From Phycisphaerales bacterium (GTDB lineage Bacteria > Planctomycetota > Phycisphaerae > UBA1845 > UTPLA1): a stretch of DNA of 64,000 bases. Of the stretch, positions 53,468-63,637 are shown piece after piece; position 1 is the stretch's first letter, and each line of letters opens with the position of its first letter. The translations under genes and the position numbers were made by a program. The notes beneath the pieces are model-generated. The model ran no database searches and was not told the DNA's origin. It saw only the letters and a list, made by a program, of their open reading frames with translations. The DNA lies in contig JACKHI010000001.1 in NCBI GenBank assembly GCA_020639075.1, positions 3,410,001 through 3,474,000 of the forward strand, given 5' to 3'.

Positions 53468-56400
53468 CTACGCGCGAGTTCTTCGACTCCTGCGCACTCG
53501 GCGACGCAGGCCGGCAAAACCAACGGCCGCCAGCGGCATCATGAGCATGCCGCCGTTGCCACAACCGCACTCGGGCGCCGGCTGCGGAGCGGGGCCGCCG
53601 TTATCGTTGCCGTTGTCTCCACCGTTGTCATTGCCGTTACCGTTGCCGCCATTGTCGTTCATGTTGTCATCGGCGGGCGGCAGCGGGCAGCCATCGGCAT
53701 CGACGGCCGCACCGGCCGCCGTATTCGGGCACATATCATCGCAGTTCGGCACGCCGTCGCCATCGAGATCGGGCGCCGACGCGAGCTCCGGTGCGACATT
53801 GACATTGCCGCCCGTACCTGCGCCATTCAGGTAGTTGAGAATCGCGTCGATGAAATGGTCCGCATCGCCATTTTCATTGATCACGGCCGCGCCCGAGACG
53901 CCGGAGAAATCGTTGCCTCGAAGGACAGCGATCGCCGTCTCGAGAATATCGAAGATCACGACGCCATCCGAGAGATCCTTGAAACAGTTGTCGTTGATGC
54001 TCAGAACGGCGCCTTCGTCGAGATCCGCGAACGTTCGGACGCCCCGAGCCCCGGCAACACCGCCGAAGAACCAGTTTCGATCGATGTTAACGATGGACGC
54101 GTCAATGTAGTCGTTGAATCGGACGCCGTACTCCGTGAAACCATCGAAGAAGTTACTCTCGACATACACTTCCGCGCCTTCGTCGATGTAATCGTTGAAT
54201 AGGATGCCCGCTTCGCCGCCCGAAACATCGTTATTCCGGAACCTCACGATAGGGCCGTAGGACACATCGCTGTCGAAGTAGAAGCCGGCCTTCTCGAATC
54301 CTGCGATCGTGTTCAATGAGAAGTCCAGTACGCTGCCGTACTCGACATACTCGGCTTCGATGCCGTAAGACGCGCCATCCGCGTGCGACGTGATGTTGTT
54401 CTTGAACACGTCAACAAACGCGCCCTCATACAACTCATAGAAATAGATACCGGCCATGTCGCCGCCATCGTTCCTGATGTTGCTGATGGTATTGCCGCTG
54501 ATCGAGCTGAAGAAGTTGCCGTACTCAATTTCGTCGGAGATGTAAATGCCGTAGTCGGCGCCTGCCGCGTCACCGGCGATAATATTGTCATCGCAGACGA
54601 TATCGCTGCCGTCATAGATATACGACGTGCGGATGCCGTAATCCGTAAATCGACTGATGTTGTTCCGCTCGCACTCAAAGTAGGAACCGTACTCGACGTA
54701 GTCATCGAGGTAGATTCCGTAAGCCGACGGCACGGCGGCAGCCGGCGTTAGCGTGTTATCGCTCACGACCAGCGAGCAGCTGTACTCGACGACGTCGTCG
54801 ACGTACAGCCCGGCGTTCTGATAGTCCAGACACGTATTGCCCGTGACGTTGACGTTCGAACCATAGCCGATGTAGTAGAGATAGATCGCGTCGTCCGCCG
54901 CGTTGTTCACGTCGACCATGTTGTCGCGAATCCAAGTGTCGCTGCCGTACTCGGTCGTATCGACATAGATGCCGGTACACGACATAGGATTCGGTCGCGC
55001 GGAAAGCGTGTTGCCGTCGATCTCGGCCGAGCTGCCCTCGTAGACCTCATACACATAGATGCCGTAGTCGTAGAAGTCCTTGATGTCGTTATTGCTCACG
55101 ACAAGGTCAGCCCCGTACGCGACGTAGTCGCTGATGTAAATGCCGTATTCCGACCCAGTAGCCACGTGCGCGTGAAACGTGTTGTTGGTGATCGTCGCGC
55201 TGGCGCCGTACTCGATGTAGTCATCGAAGAAGAGGCCGTATCGCTTGTAGCCGGTCACAGTGTTGTCGTCCACAAGCAGATCGGCGCCATAGTTCAGCGT
55301 GTAAAAGTACATGCCGTCGTATCCGCTGCCGTTCATGTTGACGGTGTTGCCGACGACTTCGCCCGTGCCGCCGCCATCCTCGATGTACTCCCAGTAGATG
55401 CCCGTCGCGGTCGCGGAATTGGCTTGCGCGGTCAGATTGTTGTTATTGACCTTGCACGTGCCGCCCTCGTAGACCTCGTCGATGTAGATGCCGTAATTGT
55501 CGAATTTGGTGATCGTGTTGTCGTTGATCTCGACATACGGCCCGTACTCGAAGTAGTCGGAGAAGTACATACCGTCGCCGGTGCCGTCGCCGGTGAACGT
55601 ATTCCCGTTGAATCGATAGATACCGCCGTATTGAAGGTAGTCGTCGGTGTAGAGGCCGTAATCGTCGTAGCCCGAGACATTGTTGTTCAGGACGTCGAAG
55701 AGAGAGGCTTCGCAATAGTACTGGAAAATGCCGTAGTCGGCGCTGTTGCCGACGATCGTGTTACCCACGACATCGACGATGGAGTAGTACATATACTCCT
55801 GGTAGATGCCGGCGTAGTCAACGCCGCTGATGTCGTTGTTGTTGACTTGGCCGCTGCATCCTTCGTCGTAGTAGTAAGTGTAGATGCCGTAGTCGGCCGT
55901 GCCGTCGCCCGTGATCGTGTTCCGATTAATCGTCAGATCGCTGCCGTAATAGACATACTCGACAGACACGCCGTAATTCGCAAAGTCCGTGAAGGTGTTG
56001 TCATCGACATGCAGCGTCGAGCCGTTCTCAACCTCGTAGAAATGGAAACCTTCGTCAACGCCGTCCACGATATTGTTCGTGAACGACATGTTCGTGTGAT
56101 CGTAGAGGTAGTCGCTGCAATAGAAGCCGAAGCCCACACCCATGCCTAGCCCGCCGAACGTGTTACCGTCGATGAGGATATCGGATGTGTACGAATCACT
56201 ATCGAAATAGACGCCGTAGTCGCTCAGATTCTGGACGACGTTGCCGAGGATGTTCAGCGACGCCGTGTAGAGAACCGCGTTGCCGACGCTGCCGACGCTC
56301 GTGTCGTCAAAGTACATCGCGGCCGCGAACGAGTAGGCGCCGCCGGCCCTCGAGAAGATGTTACCCTCAATATTAAACGTGATTTCGGCGATGGCGGCGT

Positions 56401-56881
56401 CGGAATAGATGCCGGCGCCGACCTGGCTTCCGACGATGCGATTGCCCTCGATCGTCGTCGGGTTCGCATTATCGACACCCGGAAAGCCGATCATCGCACT
56501 CGCCACGTGAATCACGCGCTGCGCGTTTGCCGTGAGATGCCGAATTCTGAACCCCTGCCCGGTCAGGCCGAGCGTCGTTCCGGGGGCGGCAATCGTGACG
56601 ATCGGGTTTGCGGCACCCGCGTTGTTGGAAATCGTCGTCACGTCCCGGCCGCCGGTCGAGATGATCGTCAGATCCGCCACGTTGATGTTCAGGGTTTCGT
56701 CGTAAGTGCCCGGCGCCACGAGAATCGTGTCACCCGGCGACGCGGCGGCAATCGCCCCGCTAATCGTTGCCTGATCGGCCGGGACATTGATCGTCGCGGC
56801 CGACACGGCCGCAGCGCACCATAAGTTGAGTGCTGCGGCCATCATATACGTGGGGTAAAGTCTCGTCCGTTTCATCAGCAT
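53468..56881 (-). CDS. Giant secreted beta-helix protein A with calcium-type linker and sorting tail
   Basis: This protein of about 1137 residues starts at ATG 56881 (MLMKRTRLYP), with GGAG upstream and a signal peptide. The beta-helix entry is classical (ATINVPADQATISGAIAAAS, GDTILVAPGTY). Then more than twenty tandem coils follow, each about 27-35 residues, of the form N.I.GF.DYGIYI..VYEGS...I..N. They are unusually rich in Tyr, Asp, Glu and Asn, with the word EYG or YEG in almost every coil. Near the end come thrombospondin type-3-like DLDGDGVPNCDDMCPNT, an Asn/Asp/Gly linker, and the tail CGCGNGGMLMMPLAAVGFAG followed by an Arg cluster, a sorting signal resembling MYXO-CTERM or GlyGly-CTERM types. 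No enzyme motif is visible. It is a paralogue of the gene at 57585. Confidence 0.85.
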   Translation of the reverse strand: MLMKRTRLYPTYMMAAALNLWCAAAVSAATINVPADQATISGAIAAASPGDTILVAPGTYDETLNINVADLTIISTGGRDVTTISNNAGAANPIVTIAAPGTTLGLTGQGFRIRHLTANAQRVIHVASAMIGFPGVDNANPTTIEGNRIVGSQVGAGIYSDAAIAEITFNIEGNIFSRAGGAYSFAAAMYFDDTSVGSVGNAVLYTASLNILGNVVQNLSDYGVYFDSDSYTSDILIDGNTFGGLGMGVGFGFYCSDYLYDHTNMSFTNNIVDGVDEGFHFYEVENGSTLHVDDNTFTDFANYGVSVEYVYYGSDLTINRNTITGDGTADYGIYTYYYDEGCSGQVNNNDISGVDYAGIYQEYMYYSIVDVVGNTIVGNSADYGIFQYYCEASLFDVLNNNVSGYDDYGLYTDDYLQYGGIYRFNGNTFTGDGTGDGMYFSDYFEYGPYVEINDNTITKFDNYGIYIDEVYEGGTCKVNNNNLTAQANSATATGIYWEYIEDGGGTGEVVGNTVNMNGSGYDGMYFYTLNYGADLLVDDNTVTGYKRYGLFFDDYIEYGASATITNNTFHAHVATGSEYGIYISDYVAYGADLVVSNNDIKDFYDYGIYVYEVYEGSSAEIDGNTLSARPNPMSCTGIYVDTTEYGSDTWIRDNMVDVNNAADDAIYLYYIGYGSNVNVTGNTCLDYQNAGLYVDDVVEYSCSLVVSDNTLTPAAAVPSAYGIYLDDYVEYGSYFECERNNISRFTDYGIRTSYIYDGSDIVCDDNIIAGDAAGADYGIYISDEIEYGNFFSSISGNTISNIRNDGGDMAGIYFYELYEGAFVDVFKNNITSHADGASYGIEAEYVEYGSVLDFSLNTIAGFEKAGFYFDSDVSYGPIVRFRNNDVSGGEAGILFNDYIDEGAEVYVESNFFDGFTEYGVRFNDYIDASIVNIDRNWFFGGVAGARGVRTFADLDEGAVLSINDNCFKDLSDGVVIFDILETAIAVLRGNDFSGVSGAAVINENGDADHFIDAILNYLNGAGTGGNVNVAPELASAPDLDGDGVPNCDDMCPNTAAGAAVDADGCPLPPADDNMNDNGGNGNGNDNGGDNGNDNGGPAPQPAPECGCGNGGMLMMPLAAVGFAGLRRRVRRSRRTRA

Positions 56882-57584
56882 TTCGGGTTCTCCAATGGCT
56901 CCCAATTCCAGTGCGATTCTCATCGCCAAGGCGTTCGACGCCCATCTCTAGACGATTGAGCCGGCCATGCGGCTATCGTTTTTTGACGCACTTCTCCCGC
57001 ACAATTCGATTTGACGCCCGCTTCACGAGCGAGATGTCGCCAAATCCTGCATCAATGTTGTGGAGTTAATTCACTTCGGCGGAAACGCCAGAAGCGTCAG
57101 TCCTCGTCACGGTGCGACGTGTCGTAAGTACACAACGGTAGGCTTGCCTTCCCACTCCAGCCGATGAGTATGGCCCGTGTCGATCAATCGAGCAAGTCAT
57201 CACGCGCATTCGAGCTGCTCCGTTTTCGTGAAAACGCGATCGCCACGCCGCGTGCGCGCAACCACGTCCTCTGCACGGTCCAGCCATGCAAGGACCGCGC
57301 CACTGCATCATGGGACCTATAACTTGCTCGAAAGTGCAGGTATCCAGATCGATCCTAACGAGAATGGGTGGTTTTGCGCAACAAAGTGTGTACCCCGATA
57401 AGGCATGCTTACCCAGTCAGGTTCTACCCACCCGGCACGACCGGCAACGCCCAGCCTGCGGCCGTCATCGCGCACGCTGGTTGGTGAACGCGCTCGATCT
57501 AGGCGGATTGGTCATCATCGGCAGGAATTGCGGATCGAATCGCCGCGCGCCGAAGGGCGCGCGGCACAATGATGACTGCACGCA
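56882..57584. other. 703-bp spacer between the twin beta-helix genes
   Basis: No gene is supported. It contains the promoter region of the first beta-helix gene on the right-hand side of that gene, and the terminator hairpin of the second one at 57543-57564. Short frames on both strands lack signals or domains. Confidence 0.55.
57543..57564 (-). terminator. Hairpin terminator after the second giant beta-helix gene
   Basis: CCGCGCGCC and GGCGCGCGG form a perfect 9-bp GC stem around GAAG, 21 bases beyond the stop of the minus-strand gene at 57585. Confidence 0.6.
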
Positions 57585-60500
57585 CTACTCAAACAACCGG
57601 CGACACTCGCGGCGCCGCATGCCGATCAGCCCGATCACGGCCAACGGCATGAGCATCAATCCGCCGTTGCCGCAACCACATGCGCCGGGCGTCGGTTGCG
57701 GTCCGGGGCCGCCGTTGTCGTTACCGTTGTCTGCGTTATCGTTGCCGTTGTCCACATTGTCGTTGACGTTGTCGTCCGGCGGCGGCGGCAACGGGCAACC
57801 GTTCGCATCAACAGCCACGCCGGGATCGGTGTTCTGGCACAGATCCTCGCAATTCGGAACGCCGTCACCGTCGAAATCCGGCGGTCCGGCGAGTTGCGGG
57901 TCCACGTTGACATTGCCGACGACGCCGGCCCCATTCAACCAGTTGCGAATCGCATCCACGGGATGAACGGTGTCGCCGTTCTCGTTAATCACCGCAGCGC
58001 CGGTCACGCCGGACAGGTCGTTGCCACGCAGCGTCGCAATCGAGGTTTCGAAGATGTCGAAAATAACGACACCATCGACAAGATCACGGAAGCAGTTGTC
58101 GTTGATACTCATTAACGCGGATTCATCCATGTCCTCGAACGTGCGTACACCGATCGCCGTCGGGTCGCCGCCCAGGAACCAGTTCTGATTGATGTTCACG
58201 ATACTTCCGTCGACATACTGGCTGAATCGAGCACCGTATTCCTGGAAGCCGTCGATATTGTTGCTCAGAAGGTTGATGACGCTGCCTTCGGTCAATTCGC
58301 CGGCGAAGTGGATTCCGATGTTGGCGCCGATCAGGTCGTTGTTCCTGAGCGTCACGACACAGCCGTCGTCGATGTAGTCACTGACAAAGAAACAGGCCTC
58401 GTCGAAGCCTGTGATCGTATTCAGCGCAAAGTCGAGAATGCTCCCGTACTCAGCGTAGTCCATCATGAAGCCGTACGCCGCTCCATCCGGATGCGCCGTA
58501 ATGTCGTTCCGAAAGACGTCGAGGTTTGCCCCCTCATACACCTGGTTGACATAGATGCCGGCCATGTCGCCGCCGTCATCCCGGATGTTCGAGATCACGT
58601 TGGAGCTGATCGAGCTGAAGAAGACGCCGTACTCAATCTCATCATCGACGTAGATGCCGTAGTCGGCGCCTCCCGCATCGCCGATGATGGCGTTGTCGTC
58701 GCAGACGATATCGCTGTGGTAGATATACGACGTGTGTATCCCGTAGTCCGTGAAGCCGGAGACGGTATTTCCGACGCATTCCAGGTACGATCCGTACTCG
58801 ACATAGTCTTCGATGTAGATCCCGTATAGCGAGGGAATCGCGTCGGCGGGCTGCATCGTATTGTCATTGACGACCAGCGTGCTGCCGTACTCAACGACGT
58901 CATCGACGAACAGGCCTGCATTTCGATAGTCACGACACGTATTCCCCGAGATGTTCGCGTTCGATCCGTAGCCCACGTAGTAAAGATACATCGCGTCTTC
59001 GGGCGCGTTATTCACGTCGACCAAGTTGCCTCGCACCCGCAGGTAGCTGCCGTTTTCAACGTTTTGCACGTAGATGCCGAATCCCTGGGCCGGATTGGGC
59101 CGCGCCGACAGCGTGTTGTCGTCGATCGTCGTCGAACTGCCGTCGATCAATTCGTCGACGTAGATACCGTAGTCGTAGAATCCGTCGATGTTGTTCGAGC
59201 TGATCAGGAGATCCGCCCCATATTCGACCAAGTCGCTGATGTAGATTCCGTATTCGGATCCTGTCGCCGGATCCGCCTCAAACGTGTTGTTCGTGATCAA
59301 ACACGTCGCGCCGTATTCGATGTAGTCGTCGAAGTAGAGACCGTATCGCCGGTACCCCGTCACTGAATTGTCGTCCACGAGAAGCGTGGCCCCGTCGTCG
59401 ATCTTGTAAAAGTAAATGCCGTCATCGTCGCTTCCATTCAAGTCGATAACGTTGCCGACGACTTCACCCGATCCGCCGCCGCTCTCGATGTACTCCCAGT
59501 AGATTCCCGTGGTTCCCGCCCCGCCGGAGGCCGCCGTCAGCGTGTTGTTGTTCACCTCGCAATGGCCTCCGTTTTCATAGACCTCATTCACGTGGATTCC
59601 ATAGTCGTCGAACTCGGTAATCGTGTTACCGTTGATCTCGACGTTCGTGCCGTATTGGAAGTAGTCATCGAAATACATGCCGCTCCCGGTCCCGTCGCCC
59701 TCGAACGTGTTGCTGTTGAATCGATAGATGCCGCCGTTTTCGAGAACATCGTCGACGTAGAGGCCGTTGTCATCGTATCCCGACACGTCGTTGTACCGCA
59801 CATCCAGGAGGGCCGCCTCCGAGTAGTAGTGGTAGATCCCATAGACCAAGCCGTTTCCGACGATCGTATTCTCTTCAATGTCCACAATGGAGTAATAGAT
59901 GTTGTAGACATGAATCCCGGCGACATCGAATTCGCTGATGTCGTTTTCGTTGATCGCCGTCGTACAGCCGTCGTGGATGTCATCGATGCGCACGCCGTAG
60001 TCCGCCGTGCCGTTGCCGACAATCGTGTTTCCGATGACGGCAAGGCCGCTGCCGTAGTAGATATTCTCCACGTACACGCCTTCATCCGTCACGCCGTCGA
60101 ACATGTTGTTGTTCACGCGCAAAGTCGCGCCGCTGTCAACTTGGTAGAGATGAAAGCCATGGTTGAGACCGCTCACCTGGTTGTTGGTAAAGGACAGGGA
60201 TGAATGCTCCTCCAGATACTTGGTGCTCTGAAATCCATAGCCCCCGGCCCCGATACCGTCGAAGGTATTGTTGTCGATCACGACAGTGCTGTTCTGAATG
60301 TCCTCCCTGATCCAGATCGCCTCGACAAACATCTCATTGACGACATTGCTTTCGATTCGCAACGTCGCGCCGTACAGCGACACGATTCCGACGCTGCCGA
60401 AATTGGTGGATTCGAAGTACATCGGCGTCCCATATGAATACGTGCCGCCGGACCTCGCGAAAACGTTGCCCTGTATGTTCAGCGTCGTCTCGGCGATCGC

Positions 60501-60983
60501 CGCATCAGCATGGATCGCGCTCGTTCCGTCGTGTGCGACGAATCGATTGCCGGCGATCGTCGTCGGATTCGCGTTGTCGGCGCCGGGCCATCCGATCTGG
60601 GCGCCGTTGATGAGAATCGTGTCGGTGGAGGCGACGTCCTGATGCTCGATCCTGAAACCCTGGTTCGGCAGACCCAGCGTCACGCCGCGATCCGCGATCG
60701 TGACGATGGGAACCGCCGCGCCCGGCGCAGCCGCGATCGTCGTCACGTTGCGGCCGCCCGTCGAGATGATTTCTAGGTCGGCCTGATTGATGATGAGCGT
60801 TTCGTTGTAGGTTCCGGGCGCAACGAGAATCGTGTCTCCGGGGGCTGCCGCGTTGATAGCGCCCTGGATCGTCGGCTGATCGGCCGGAACGTTGATCGTT
60901 GCGGCAGTCGCGACGGCAGGCGTCGCCAGGCACAACGCTGCGATCACAAGGCGGCGGATGGGTCGTCTGAATTTGCGTGACAT
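57585..60983 (-). CDS. Giant secreted beta-helix protein B, paralogue of protein A
   Basis: This 1132-residue protein has a signal peptide (FRRPIRRLVIAALCLATPAVA) and GGGAG upstream of the ATG. It is collinear with protein A from end to end: the same entry (INVPADQPTIQGAINAAAPG), the same PTTIAGNRF and LNIQGNVFARSGG coils, the same order of DYGIY/VYEGS/EYGS coils, a TSP3-like FDGDGVPNCEDLCQNTDPG, an Asn/Asp/Gly linker and the tail CGCGNGGLMLMPLAVIGLIG plus Arg residues. The acidic, Tyr-rich coil surface is conserved. A tandem gene duplication is the simplest origin. Likely an envelope-anchored or released structural/adhesive fibre; no active site is seen. Confidence 0.87.
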   Translation of the reverse strand: MSRKFRRPIRRLVIAALCLATPAVATAATINVPADQPTIQGAINAAAPGDTILVAPGTYNETLIINQADLEIISTGGRNVTTIAAAPGAAVPIVTIADRGVTLGLPNQGFRIEHQDVASTDTILINGAQIGWPGADNANPTTIAGNRFVAHDGTSAIHADAAIAETTLNIQGNVFARSGGTYSYGTPMYFESTNFGSVGIVSLYGATLRIESNVVNEMFVEAIWIREDIQNSTVVIDNNTFDGIGAGGYGFQSTKYLEEHSSLSFTNNQVSGLNHGFHLYQVDSGATLRVNNNMFDGVTDEGVYVENIYYGSGLAVIGNTIVGNGTADYGVRIDDIHDGCTTAINENDISEFDVAGIHVYNIYYSIVDIEENTIVGNGLVYGIYHYYSEAALLDVRYNDVSGYDDNGLYVDDVLENGGIYRFNSNTFEGDGTGSGMYFDDYFQYGTNVEINGNTITEFDDYGIHVNEVYENGGHCEVNNNTLTAASGGAGTTGIYWEYIESGGGSGEVVGNVIDLNGSDDDGIYFYKIDDGATLLVDDNSVTGYRRYGLYFDDYIEYGATCLITNNTFEADPATGSEYGIYISDLVEYGADLLISSNNIDGFYDYGIYVDELIDGSSTTIDDNTLSARPNPAQGFGIYVQNVENGSYLRVRGNLVDVNNAPEDAMYLYYVGYGSNANISGNTCRDYRNAGLFVDDVVEYGSTLVVNDNTMQPADAIPSLYGIYIEDYVEYGSYLECVGNTVSGFTDYGIHTSYIYHSDIVCDDNAIIGDAGGADYGIYVDDEIEYGVFFSSISSNVISNIRDDGGDMAGIYVNQVYEGANLDVFRNDITAHPDGAAYGFMMDYAEYGSILDFALNTITGFDEACFFVSDYIDDGCVVTLRNNDLIGANIGIHFAGELTEGSVINLLSNNIDGFQEYGARFSQYVDGSIVNINQNWFLGGDPTAIGVRTFEDMDESALMSINDNCFRDLVDGVVIFDIFETSIATLRGNDLSGVTGAAVINENGDTVHPVDAIRNWLNGAGVVGNVNVDPQLAGPPDFDGDGVPNCEDLCQNTDPGVAVDANGCPLPPPPDDNVNDNVDNGNDNADNGNDNGGPGPQPTPGACGCGNGGLMLMPLAVIGLIGMRRRECRRLFE

Positions 60984-61530
60984 ATTTTTTCTCCCAAGGC
61001 GAGGGGTGCATGACGTGGTCAGTTCAATCGTATGGACTCGGGCCTAGTCGCCCGCCGATCGCAAACGAGCCGGCGCGATCGCGCCGGGGCATGACATGGG
61101 CAGGCAGCGTTCGCACGCCGCCACATGCGCGTCGCATAGCAGGAATTAATCGCCGATGTCGCCGAAATAGACCCGGCTGTGCGCTTCGCAACTTCTCCGT
61201 ACCTTCCTGCCCCGTGTTGGATTTCGAGAGCGCACCGTCGTGCAGCCGAGAGTAACTCGCGGCCCCGCAAGAACGTCGATTTCCCTGTGCGCCACACTGA
61301 ATAAATGCTAGCCCACGGAACACTTTGATTGATTTCGAGCCAAGGTGCACAATACGTGCGCAAGCGATACAAAGAGGATCGTCGCAACTCCAATAGGTGC
61401 CGTCCTCCGACAGGTGTCGCACGATCCTGCTCGCACGCAGAAGCACCCCGAATTGGCGGAATCACGATATCGAACGAGTCGCCGCGGTATCGCAATCGCC
61501 AACTTGCCACAACATGCTTCAGGAGCACGC
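60984..61530. other. Divergent intergenic region
   Basis: 547 bases lie between the minus-strand beta-helix gene and the plus-strand O-methyltransferase. It contains a perfect 18-bp palindrome at 61070-61087 (half CCGGCGCGA) but no supported gene. The AGGAG site of the methyltransferase is at its right end. Confidence 0.5.
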
Positions 61531-62199
61531 ATGAGTCGAATCATCTGGGACGCCGTCGATCGCTACGTTGTTCAATCGCTTGTACCTGAGGCGGATGAAC
61601 TGGAATGGGTCGTACAGTCAAATGCCGCGGCGGGATTGCCGGCGATCGATGTGTCCGCCGCGCAAGGCAAACTCCTGAACCTGCTCGTGCGCATGATCGG
61701 CGCGAAACGCGTACTCGAAATCGGTACCTTGGGTGGGTACAGCGCGCTTTGGATGGCGCATGCGCTTCCGCCCGACGGCCGACTTATCACGCTGGAGGCC
61801 GATGCACACCATGCCGCCGTCGCCCAGTCGAACTTTCGTCGTGCGGGCGTCGATCAACTCGTGGAACTTTGCGAAGGACCGGCACTAGACGCTCTCAACC
61901 GAATGATCGATGGCCGGCAACCGCCGTTCAACTTCGTATTTGTGGATGCGGACAAGCCGAGTAATCCGGAGTATTTCTCGGCATGCCTGAAGCTGACTCG
62001 GCCGGGCAGCGTGATCGTTTTCGACAACGTCGTTCGCGACGGCAAGATCGTTGATGCAAACAGCGACGATCCGCGCGTGCACGGCGTCCGAAAGCTGTTC
62101 GAGGCCATCGCCGCTGAGTCTCGCGTCAGCGCGACGGCATTGCAGACAGTCGGAAACAAAGGATATGACGGGCTGTTGATGATGATCGTGAATTCGTGA
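61531..62199 (+). CDS. O-methyltransferase, caffeoyl-CoA O-methyltransferase family
   Basis: This 222-residue SAM-dependent O-methyltransferase (Methyltransf_3) starts at ATG 61531 with AGGAG upstream; longer in-frame sequence lacks support. Motif I is RVLEIGTLGGYSALWMA, followed by LITLEADAHHAAVAQSNFRRAG and the metal-site region FNFVFVDADKPSNPEYF with FDNVVRDGKI, in the positions of the catechol-type divalent-cation ligands. The bacterial relatives methylate catechol-like small molecules with broad specificity. It stands alone. Confidence 0.92.
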   Translation: MSRIIWDAVDRYVVQSLVPEADELEWVVQSNAAAGLPAIDVSAAQGKLLNLLVRMIGAKRVLEIGTLGGYSALWMAHALPPDGRLITLEADAHHAAVAQSNFRRAGVDQLVELCEGPALDALNRMIDGRQPPFNFVFVDADKPSNPEYFSACLKLTRPGSVIVFDNVVRDGKIVDANSDDPRVHGVRKLFEAIAAESRVSATALQTVGNKGYDGLLMMIVNS

Positions 62200-62244
62200 T
62201 CCGGACGACGGATGGCGGATTCGCACTTTCCTGCGAACGCCAAA

Positions 62245-63348
62245 TCACGGTCGATCCGCAAGCCAGGCCTTGAGATACTCGAACGGGTCGCCGGCCGTCG
62301 CTGCGGCCTGTTGGAACACGCGCACCGTCGTCCCCCACTGGCCCCCCGTTGCTTCAAAAACATCGTTGAACAACATTTGCTGTTCGTTGTACCTTTGATA
62401 AAGCAGGACGAACGCATTGTTCTCCGGCATGTTTTGCAGGAGACCATAGCGTTCAGGGTATTCAAGCATAGGTGAAATCTGTGTCGTGAATGAAGATCTC
62501 GCCTCGTCGAACATCATCGACTTCAGCGCCAGCTTCTCATCACTCGAAAGGTCCGCATCGTACATAGCGCCGAGACGATCGGCGAAATCCTGCATGAACT
62601 CGGTAACAACATCGTCATCCGCATAACGAGCGGCGGCGGCAGCGGCGCGCGCGGATCCCGAGCCATCCCGCGCTTCGAAATACTGCTGGGCTGCACGACG
62701 ACCGACGAATGTCGCAACGCTTTCGTTGTAACGGCTGTCAAGATCCGTGCCATCGTCGGCCCGGCCAATGGTTCGATGGGTCAACTCGTGGAAGACCAGC
62801 GTCGCCAGGTCGATCTCATCACGCTCCAGCATCGGCGAGAGAACCGGGTTCGGCAGAACGGCGAGGCTGTATGCGTCGAGCTCATAGAGGAAGGCGTCGA
62901 ACCCCCAGAACTCGAGTTCGGCGACTTTGAAATCCGCCGAACCGCGATCGAAGTAGTTCAGAAACGGCACGGCGCCAAAGAATGGAAACTCCCACAACTG
63001 CGGTTCGAGCGCGTCCCGCCGTAACGCAGACACGCTGAATGCCACGGGCTCGCCATGCGAATCATAAAACGACTCGAACGACGTATCGACGTTGAGGCGA
63101 ATGTCGTCCCGCGCGAATTCGCGCAGGTCGACGACCATTTCCAGGCCCTCCCGCGTCGATGTCGACGTGTCGACGTCCGCTATGGCGTCGGCCACGGGGA
63201 TGGCGCCGAACAGGATGCCGGCCTGACCGCCGATTGCATGCAGCGCATAGCAAACGTCGAAACCGCAACCGCTCGCAAGCCCGGCAAGCATCATCGACGC
63301 GCCGAGAACACTCATCCATCGCGGTCGAGTCGATCGCCCGGCGCACAT
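62245..63348 (-). CDS. Predicted aminopeptidase lipoprotein (DUF2265-like, HExxH)
   Basis: This protein of about 367 residues has a lipoprotein signal (SVLGASMMLAGLASGC, lipobox ASGC). The region after it (CYALHAIGGQAGILFGAIPV) and the metalloprotease motif HELTHRTIG, with a downstream ESVATFVG segment that could give the third zinc ligand, match the predicted aminopeptidase family PF10023. The C-terminal half is helical. The start is uncertain: ATG 63348 or ATG 63315; the longer frame to 63771 is Arg-rich and non-coding in character. It is convergent with the O-methyltransferase gene (45-base gap). Confidence 0.85.
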   Translation of the reverse strand: MCAGRSTRPRWMSVLGASMMLAGLASGCGFDVCYALHAIGGQAGILFGAIPVADAIADVDTSTSTREGLEMVVDLREFARDDIRLNVDTSFESFYDSHGEPVAFSVSALRRDALEPQLWEFPFFGAVPFLNYFDRGSADFKVAELEFWGFDAFLYELDAYSLAVLPNPVLSPMLERDEIDLATLVFHELTHRTIGRADDGTDLDSRYNESVATFVGRRAAQQYFEARDGSGSARAAAAAARYADDDVVTEFMQDFADRLGAMYDADLSSDEKLALKSMMFDEARSSFTTQISPMLEYPERYGLLQNMPENNAFVLLYQRYNEQQMLFNDVFEATGGQWGTTVRVFQQAAATAGDPFEYLKAWLADRP

Positions 63349-63637
63349 CCTCAACTCTGAAATCGAGTGTCGTCGTCGGGACTCAGGTCCCAGCCGCGAG
63401 ATTACGCATACCTGCTTCACGGATCGCTGCATCCCCGTATTTGAGCAGAAACGCCATGACGAAAGAAGGGTGGGGCGGACTCGTCGATCGACTCGGCGCC
63501 GAGCCCCTGTGCTGGACCGGCGCGTGCGAGCGATACAGCGGGCAAGCCCGGCAGTAGATGTGCGGGAATGGTCCCGGTTCATCCACATTCGACCACCGCC
63601 CCGTTCGACGTTGGAGCGTCGTCTGCGGGTCGGTGTG

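Noticed and set aside
55166..56149. Long plus-strand open frame opposite the first beta-helix gene, rich in Val and Asp
   Set aside because: Its apparent repeats mirror the coil repeats on the minus strand; composition is that of an antisense frame.
53468..60983. Possible CRISPR array, because of regularly spaced similar words in the DNA
   Set aside because: The periodicity is protein-level repetition in two coding frames; repeat units vary and have no constant spacer/repeat structure.
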